A stretch of DNA of 53,706 bases from Candidatus Gemmiger faecigallinarum (lineage in GTDB: Bacteria > Bacillota > Clostridia > Oscillospirales > Ruminococcaceae). The stretch is from positions 1-53,706 of the forward strand of contig DWVD01000093.1 in assembly GCA_019120395.1 (NCBI GenBank). The letters are read 5' to 3'. The stretch's first letter is position 1; the number at the start of each line of letters is the position of its first letter. Position numbers and translations under genes: made by a program. A model generated the notes under the pieces. That model was not told where the DNA came from. It saw only the letters and a program-made list of their open reading frames with translations, and did no database searches. Of the stretch, positions 48,775 through 53,706 are shown in pieces.

Positions 48775-48923
48775 GGCGGAACACCCGCAAGGGCGCTTTG
48801 GCTGCCGCCGCGGCGGCCAAAGCGCCGGCCATTCGCAAAAAAACAGCCCCCGGCAGCGCCGGGGACAATACCAAAGACTTGTTTTTTTGCAGGATGGGCG
48901 GCAAGGCCCCGCGTACTCCGCCT
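48775..48923. repeat. Possible third, diverged member of the structured repeat
   Basis: Gap between the macro and VWA genes. It has closing arms GGCGGA and TCCGCC, a strong hairpin with 11-bp arms (GGCGCTTTGGC and GCCAAAGCGCC), then TTCGCAAAAAAACAG, a small GC hairpin, GGCGGCAAGGC and GCGTACTCCGCC. The order and several words (TCGCAAAAAAACAG, GGCGGCAAGGC, CTCCGCC) match the elements at 304 and 4895, but most of the sequence does not. Relationship uncertain. Confidence 0.45.
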
Positions 48924-48961
48924 GCCGGAAGTACCGACGCAGCATGTCAGGAGGGCGCACC

Positions 48962-49699
48962 ATGGCGAACGAAACGAAACGATTTGATACGGCATCCAAA
49001 AACGATTTGACCGAGCTGGTTTTTGTGCTGGACTGCAGCGGCTCGATGGCCGGGCTGGTGGAGGACACCATCGGCGGCTTCAATTCGATGATCGAAAAGC
49101 AGAAGTCCGAACCGGGCCGCGCCTTTGTCAGCACCGTGCTGTTTGACGGCGAAAGCCGGGTGCTGCACGACCGGCTGCCGCTGGAGCAGGTCCCGCCCAT
49201 GACCCGCCGCGACTATCTGCCCGGCGGCTGCACGGCGCTGCTGGACGCCCTGGGCGGCGCGATCCGCCACATCGGCAACATCCACAAGTACGCCCGGCCG
49301 GAGGACGTACCGGCGCATACGCTGTTCGTCATTACGACCGACGGACTGGAAAACGCCAGCCGCCGCTATTCCGGCGGGCAGGTGCGCCAGATGGTCCAGC
49401 GCCAAAAGGACCGGTACGGCTGGGAGTTCCTGTTCCTGGGCGCCAATATCGACGCAGTGGAGACCGCACGGCAATACGGGATCGGCGCGGACCGGGCGGC
49501 CACCTATCGCAGCGACAGTTCCGGCACCCGGCTGAATTACGACGTGCTCAGCGACGCCATCGGGCGCGTGCGCGCCGGCACGCCCATGACCGCCGACTGG
49601 AAAGCCCCCATCGAAGCGGACATGCGGCAGCGCGCCGAGGCGGCCCGCCGGGACGGGGACGCCGCCGCGCGGCCGGGGCGGAAAACCGGCCGGCCATGA
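48962..49699 (+). CDS. VWA-domain protein
   Basis: 245 aa. A von Willebrand factor A fold with an intact MIDAS: FVLDCSGSMAG (DxSxS), the threonine in PGGCTALLDALGG, and TTDGLENAS (Asp). Proteins of this type bind Mg2+ and act as scaffolds in metal resistance, stress or toxin/defence complexes. After residue about 200 the chain is charged and low in complexity, ending in a basic tail. No signal peptide or membrane segment, so cytoplasmic. CAGGAGGG precedes the ATG. It follows the macro-domain gene after the structured gap; a functional pair is plausible but not shown. Confidence 0.85.
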   Translation: MANETKRFDTASKNDLTELVFVLDCSGSMAGLVEDTIGGFNSMIEKQKSEPGRAFVSTVLFDGESRVLHDRLPLEQVPPMTRRDYLPGGCTALLDALGGAIRHIGNIHKYARPEDVPAHTLFVITTDGLENASRRYSGGQVRQMVQRQKDRYGWEFLFLGANIDAVETARQYGIGADRAATYRSDSSGTRLNYDVLSDAIGRVRAGTPMTADWKAPIEADMRQRAEAARRDGDAAARPGRKTGRP

Positions 49700-49787
49700 T
49701 GGGCGCCGCAGCACCGGCCGCACAGCCCCCCCGCCGTTGTATGGCGCGGGGCGCCGCCTGGACCGGTCTTGCGGAAAGCCGGCGCCG

Positions 49788-50375
49788 TCAGGCCAGCGTG
49801 ACCCCCAGCCCCAGGTTGGGCGCGGCGATGGAAAGGATCAGGTCGGCCGCAAACAGCGCGGCCAGCACGGCGGCGGCCAGCCGCACCGCGCGCCGGGGCA
49901 GGCGGTCCATCCCGCGCCAGAACAGCGGTGCCAGCAGATAGGCCACCAGCAGGCCCGCCGCGGCGAATACCAGCAGGCTCATGGCGCAGATACGCCCGTT
50001 TATGTTCAAAAAATATCCGGTATAGTCCCACCAGCGCGCGTGGAACAGCTGCTCCAGCGCCCAGGATGTGACATATTCCAGCACGCCGCACACCGCCATG
50101 CAGACGGCAAAGAACCGCCCCGGCCGCCGGCCGGCCTTTACGCTCAGCAGCACCATCAGCACCGCGCCCACGCCGTAGATGGGCGCCCAGGGCCCGTGCA
50201 GGAACCCCCGGTAACCGGCGATCAGCTCCCACAGGCTGTACCGGCCCCAGTGATCGATCCAGAGCACGCCGACCTCCCAGATCCAGCCGCCGACGCTGGC
50301 GGCAAAAAAGAACAGCGCATAATAGATCGGCGGCTGCCAGGCAGGCCTGGCCTTGCATACGGCGGGCAGATGCAT
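49788..50375 (-). CDS. CmpB-like putative ABC-transporter type IV membrane protein
   Basis: 195 aa with about six spans. Matches the small Firmicutes family often called putative ABC transporter permease (type IV, CmpB): FFAASVGGWIWEVGVLWI, GYRGFLHGPWAPIYGVGAV, then WALEQLFHARWWDYTGY with NINGRICAM. There is no ATPase gene nearby and transport has not been shown for the family as far as I know. The start at 50375 has AGAGAGGAA. Single gene, between the VWA gene and the two-component operon. Confidence 0.78.
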   Translation of the reverse strand: MHLPAVCKARPAWQPPIYYALFFFAASVGGWIWEVGVLWIDHWGRYSLWELIAGYRGFLHGPWAPIYGVGAVLMVLLSVKAGRRPGRFFAVCMAVCGVLEYVTSWALEQLFHARWWDYTGYFLNINGRICAMSLLVFAAAGLLVAYLLAPLFWRGMDRLPRRAVRLAAAVLAALFAADLILSIAAPNLGLGVTLA

Positions 50376-50481
50376 GGGGGTTCCTCTCTTTCATGGATGG
50401 TTTGGGGACGATTTGGATTTTTCTCCAGTATATCCGGGCATTGCTTTTGCCATGTTTGGATTTTGTTTCAGCAATATAAAA

Positions 50482-50520
50482 ACAGCCAGATGCCCGTCGG
50501 GGTATCCGGCTGTTTTTTAT
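50482..50520 (-). terminator. Terminator after the two-component operon
   Basis: ACAGCC and GGCTGT arms with T-runs on both strands; on the minus strand it follows the 201-aa gene. Confidence 0.75.
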
Positions 50521-50546
50521 ATCACGCGGCCTGCCAGGGCGGCTTT

Positions 50547-51152
50547 TTACTCCAGCAGGCGGCTGCCCTGGCGGCAGATCTCGTCGATCTCGTCATACTT
50601 CTGCTCCATCAGCGGCAGGATCTCGGCGGTCTTGCGCTGCGTCAGCCAGCGGTAAAGATGGAAAGGCGCGATCCACCCCAAAAACGCGGGAACGGCCAGC
50701 ACGATGCTCAGGACGATACGGGGCGGTTCGGCAACGATCGAAAACGTTGCCCCCGCCATAAAGGCGGTGCCCAGGATCCCCACCAAAATCGACACGATGG
50801 AGGACGCCGTGGTCTTGGACTGTTCCAGCGCCTGCAGCTCGGCAATGCAGCTGTCAAAATGGCGCTGCAGCCGGGTCAGCTCGGTGCGGTTGGCCAGCGT
50901 GCGGCTGCGGCGGAAGTACAGCCGCACCGTGTTGGCGCTCATCTCGTCCGAAGCCGCCGCCAGCAGGCGTTTGCGGCGCAGCGTGTCCCGGTGGGGGTCC
51001 CGCTCCCAGCCAAAGCAGGGGTAACTGTCCAGGCAAAGCGACGCCAGCGCCGCCGGCACCGTCACCTCGCGGTACTCGTAGCCGGTGTAGGCGTTCTGCG
51101 CCTGTCCGCTCTGTTCGTTTTGTTCGTCCGGTTCCTTTGATTCAATGCGCAT
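50547..51152 (-). CDS. Membrane protein of unknown function in a two-component operon
   Basis: 201 aa. An acidic, Gln-rich N-terminus (KEPDEQNEQSGQAQ) is followed by a helical cytoplasmic part with many charged residues (EMSANTVRLYFRRSRTLANR). Two adjacent membrane spans lie at about 120-165 (IVSILVGILGTAFMAGATFS, IVLSIVLAVPAFLGWIAPF), and the tail is charged. No known domain recognised. It lies 15 bp after the histidine kinase stop on the same strand, with AAGGAGAG upstream, so it is probably co-expressed and may be the target or an auxiliary sensor. Confidence 0.72.
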   Translation of the reverse strand: MRIESKEPDEQNEQSGQAQNAYTGYEYREVTVPAALASLCLDSYPCFGWERDPHRDTLRRKRLLAAASDEMSANTVRLYFRRSRTLANRTELTRLQRHFDSCIAELQALEQSKTTASSIVSILVGILGTAFMAGATFSIVAEPPRIVLSIVLAVPAFLGWIAPFHLYRWLTQRKTAEILPLMEQKYDEIDEICRQGSRLLE

Positions 51153-51167
51153 GGAATGGTGCTCTCC

Positions 51168-52244
51168 TTACAGGTTTTCTGCCGCCCGGGCAGGCAGGAA
51201 AACAGAAAAAGTCGTGCCTTTGCCCACTTGGCTGTCCACCGTGATCTCGCCGCCGGACAGCTGCAGTACCCGCCGCGCCAGCGCCAGCCCCAGGCCGTTG
51301 CCCTCGGTGGCATGGGAGGTGTCTCCCTGGTAGAATTTGTCAAAAATGTGTTTTTGCGTTTCCTCCGGGATTCCGCAGCCGGTGTCCGACACCGACACGG
51401 TCACGCCGCTCCCGTCCGATACCTGCCGCAGCGCCACCCGGCCGCCCGGCTCGGTAAACTTGAAGGCGTTGGACAGCAGGTTGTTCCACACCAGCGCCAT
51501 CAGGTCGGCGTCCGCCTCGATCACGGCCCGGTCCTCCAGCTCCACGTCAAAAGCGATGTCCTTTTCCTCCCATACCGCCTCAAATCCCAGCGCGCAGTCG
51601 CTGAGCTGGCGGCACAGATCATAGGGGCGGACCTGCGGCGTAAGGCGCTGGCTTTCCAGCTTGTTCAGCCTGAGGATGTTGCTGACCAGCGTGGAGAGCC
51701 GATGGGTGCTGTCGATGATGGCCGACACATAGGCCTGCTGGTCCTCCGGCGGCAGGCGGGGGCTTTGCAGAAGCTGGGCATAATTCTGGATCGCGGCAAG
51801 CGGAGTCTTGATCTCGTGGGAGACGTTGGCCACAAAGTCGGTCCGCATCGTCTCGATGCTGCCCAGCTCGGCTACCATCTGGTCAAAGTCCAGGATCATC
51901 TGATCCAGGTAATCGTACCGGTTGGGGGTGTGGAGCGGCGGGATATAGACCGAAAAATCCCCCCGCGCCACCTGGCTGGCCGCCTTTGCCAGCTCCTTCA
52001 TCGGTTTATCGTATGTTTTCGTAATCTGGCAGCGGGTGAACAGCGTCAGCCCGGCGGCCACCAGCGTCCAATAGGCAGAAGGGATCAGAATCTGGACAAA
52101 GTCCGGCCAGTGGACGCCCTGTTCGTTGATCAGCGTGATCAGACCGACGTGAACGCCGGACATCAGCAGCAGGACGCCCAGATAGGTGGCAAACAGCACC
52201 GGCGGGAACCGGGATTCCTGCCGCCGTTTTTCCTGCCGGGTCAT
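51168..52244 (-). CDS. Sensor histidine kinase
   Basis: 358 aa. Two membrane spans (about 15-40 and 50-72) with a very short external loop, then a HAMP-like region, HisKA with the phospho-His in VSHEIKTPLAAIQNYAQLL, and HATPase_c with NNLLSNAFKFTEPGG (N box), DTGCGIPEE (G1), FDKFYQGD (F box) and GNGLGLALARRV (G2). The small external loop suggests sensing within the membrane or through a partner, as in envelope-stress kinases. It overlaps the response regulator by four bases (ATGA), so the two are translationally coupled. Confidence 0.94.
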   Translation of the reverse strand: MTRQEKRRQESRFPPVLFATYLGVLLLMSGVHVGLITLINEQGVHWPDFVQILIPSAYWTLVAAGLTLFTRCQITKTYDKPMKELAKAASQVARGDFSVYIPPLHTPNRYDYLDQMILDFDQMVAELGSIETMRTDFVANVSHEIKTPLAAIQNYAQLLQSPRLPPEDQQAYVSAIIDSTHRLSTLVSNILRLNKLESQRLTPQVRPYDLCRQLSDCALGFEAVWEEKDIAFDVELEDRAVIEADADLMALVWNNLLSNAFKFTEPGGRVALRQVSDGSGVTVSVSDTGCGIPEETQKHIFDKFYQGDTSHATEGNGLGLALARRVLQLSGGEITVDSQVGKGTTFSVFLPARAAENL

Positions 52245-52912
52245 TTCAGCACCGCCTTGTAGCCCAGACCGCGCACCGTTTTGATCTCAAAGCCGTCGCA
52301 GCCGGAAAATTTGTCCCGCAGTTTGGTGATGTACACGTCCACAGCCCGCAGGCTGCTGTTGCTGTCCAGCCCCCAGAACTCGTCCAGCAGCTGGCTGCGG
52401 GAAAAGGTGTGCCCGGGGTAGGACAGCAGCTTGTAAATGATGTTGAATTCCCGGGTGGTGACGGGGATCTCCTGCCCGCCCAGCTCGGCGGTCATGCCGT
52501 CGGCGTCCAGCGCCAGGCTGCCGACGGTCAGCTTCCGGCTGGCCTCGATGTTGGCCCGGCGCAGCAAAGCCCGCACCCGCATCAGCAGCTCACTGAAGTC
52601 GATGGGCTTGACCATATAGTCGTCGATGCCCAGGTCAAAGCCCTTGCGCTTGGCGGGCAGGTCGTCCCGCGCCGACACGAACAGGATCGGCACCGTTTTG
52701 TTGATCTCCCGCACCGTTTTGGCAAATTCAAAGCCGTCGGCGCCCGGCATCATAATGTCCGAGACGATCAGGCTGTACATCGTGTTGTACATGGCGTCGT
52801 AAGCGTCGTTCACATTCAGGCAGCCCTTTGCCTCGTAGCCGCTGTCGTTCAGATAAGTGCAGACGCTCTGGTTCAGTTTGGCGTCGTCGTCCACCACAAG
52901 GATGCGGATCAT
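52241..52912 (-). CDS. OmpR/PhoB-family response regulator
   Basis: 223 aa. Receiver domain with ILVVDDDAKLN, the phospho-acceptor Asp in LIVSDIMMPGADG, SARDD and the Lys in YMVKPIDF. Then a winged-helix DNA-binding domain (ITKLRDKFSG, IKTVRGLGYKAVL). It should act with the adjacent kinase. AGGAGG is nine bases before the ATG. First gene of a three-gene operon, divergent from the incomplete gene at 53149. Target genes are not evident. Confidence 0.94.
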   Translation of the reverse strand: MIRILVVDDDAKLNQSVCTYLNDSGYEAKGCLNVNDAYDAMYNTMYSLIVSDIMMPGADGFEFAKTVREINKTVPILFVSARDDLPAKRKGFDLGIDDYMVKPIDFSELLMRVRALLRRANIEASRKLTVGSLALDADGMTAELGGQEIPVTTREFNIIYKLLSYPGHTFSRSQLLDEFWGLDSNSSLRAVDVYITKLRDKFSGCDGFEIKTVRGLGYKAVLK

Positions 52913-53148
52913 AGGGGGTTTCCTCCTGCTATGTCAGCGGAACAACGTTCCGCCGTTCTCGGTTTCTTACCAAACCATAACACGGGATTGTTTGAGTATT
53001 GTTAAACCCGAAGTCTTTCGAAAAAAATTCCGCTTTCTTTTTTTACATTTCTCAAACAAAAGCGCAACGCAGGGCAAACAAAGCGCCGATACATTATCCC
53101 GCAGGGACACTCTTACAGCGTGCCCCATCAGAAAGTGAGGTAATCCCT

Positions 53149-53706
53149 ATGAAAATCACAAACCCGAACGTGACCCTGGCGGACGAGGCGAGGAGCGGCA
53201 TGCAGGAGGATGTGCGCTCCGGCTTTCTCGACTGGCTGTTCCAGTTCTCGGTCACCGGCGACGACGGCGAACTTTACTCCATCGGCGGCTCCATTCTGTC
53301 GCTGGCGCTGGAAAAACTGGACGTGGTCTCGTTCAACTGCGCCCGCGGCACCGGCCATGTGGAGCAGCTGCCCGGCTCCATCTACAAAGTCACACGGTTC
53401 CCCGGCATGTTGTTTGAACGGCTGCTGCGCAAGCCCCGGGGCGCCCTGGACATCCAGAGGGAGTCTGACCGCGTGATTGTGACCTGCAGCGGCGAATACC
53501 GGGCAGAGTGCTACGCGGACCACACCTGGCACCTGGTCATCGACTCTCTGGACGGCCGCTACAAGGCGGATCTGTACCACCGCCCCCACGGCTACCCGCT
53601 GTGGTATGGCCGAGAAAAGCCCTCCTGCCTGACGCAGCACTCGGTCACCTACGGCTACAACTGGGCCGGCGATGTGGAGGGAGCCATCTGGCTGGACGGC
53701 CGGCGC
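53149..53706 (+). CDS. Partial protein, possibly AttH/CrtC-like lipocalin fold
   Basis: The 186 visible codons begin MKITNPNVTLADEARSG and run off the window edge. The sequence is rich in beta strands and aromatic residues (LDWLFQFSVTGDDGELYS, GAEY-like SGEYRAECYADHTWHLV, TYGYNWAGDVEGAIWLDG). The alternation and the GYNWAGDVEG segment resemble the AttH/CrtC type of lipocalin-like proteins, but this is a weak call. GAGG lies nine bases upstream of the ATG. It diverges from the two-component operon; the 236-bp gap has an A-rich stretch with CAAACAAAAGCG and CCGATACATT. Confidence 0.45.
   Translation, partial: MKITNPNVTLADEARSGMQEDVRSGFLDWLFQFSVTGDDGELYSIGGSILSLALEKLDVVSFNCARGTGHVEQLPGSIYKVTRFPGMLFERLLRKPRGALDIQRESDRVIVTCSGEYRAECYADHTWHLVIDSLDGRYKADLYHRPHGYPLWYGREKPSCLTQHSVTYGYNWAGDVEGAIWLDGRR

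Noticed and set aside
1-53706. Mobile elements, prophage, tRNA or rRNA genes
   Set aside because: No transposase, integrase, phage structural gene, tRNA cloverleaf or rRNA segment was recognised on either strand.

Overview
The window is G+C-rich DNA with Firmicutes-type gene content: strong GGAGG-like ribosome binding sites, sigma-A type promoters, spoVT, a SpoIID-domain protein, an FtsW/SpoVE-type SEDS protein, ECF-type ThiT, PadR with DUF1700/DUF4097 genes, and pyruvate phosphate dikinase. This fits a gut Oscillospiraceae (Clostridium cluster IV; Faecalibacterium/Gemmiger/Subdoligranulum-like). The genus is an inference. I see no rRNA, tRNA, CRISPR array, prophage or insertion sequence. All alignments and counts were made by eye, so coordinates of short sites may be off by a base.

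Layout. 1-5.1 kb: start of spoVT, a Nudix hydrolase, a Crp/Fnr regulator, a polytopic membrane protein and ftsW/spoVE. Two copies of a roughly 210-bp structured repeat lie at 304-515 and 4895-5110. 5.1-12.7 kb (minus strand): cysteine desulfurase, thiI (tRNA 4-thiouridine), cinA and a 1161-aa chimera. The chimera combines a degenerate CinA-like half, a membrane segment, a sortase-B-like domain without the catalytic Cys, and a SpoIID domain. 12.9-18.1 kb: an Fe-S aldo/keto reductase, proC-proB-proA and an MBL-fold hydrolase. 18.2-27.5 kb: a surface and envelope region with a GH25 muramidase on a Pro/Thr stalk, a DUF3810 metalloprotease-like membrane protein, a methyltransferase, a TPP riboswitch with thiT, a stalked 5'-nucleotidase-C-domain protein and a PrsA/SurA-like lipoprotein.

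27.6-33.8 kb resembles the classical glmU-prs-pth-mfd-prsA-spoVT neighbourhood, but rearranged. The GlmU homologue has only the acetyltransferase half, prs is absent, an acyltransferase gene sits in opposite orientation between pth and mfd, and spoVT is elsewhere. 34.3-37.0 kb: ppdK, with a codon bias that suggests high expression. 37.4-40.4 kb: small genes, a truncated alcohol dehydrogenase and a DUF3842 gene. 40.6-43.5 kb: larE-larB-larC for the nickel-pincer cofactor, preceded by a terminator right in front of larE. 43.6-47.6 kb: a TIGR04076 gene and a PadR/DUF1700/DUF4097 operon with a clear promoter-operator. 47.7-53.7 kb: a macro-domain protein, a VWA protein preceded by a third, diverged repeat-like structure, a CmpB-like membrane protein, an OmpR-type two-component operon and a truncated lipocalin-like gene at the edge.

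The strongest candidates for something undescribed are the structured repeat family, in which most differences between the two copies fall in predicted loops, bulges or unpaired stretches and none breaks the main stems, and the CinA-like/sortase-like/SpoIID chimera beside an intact cinA.
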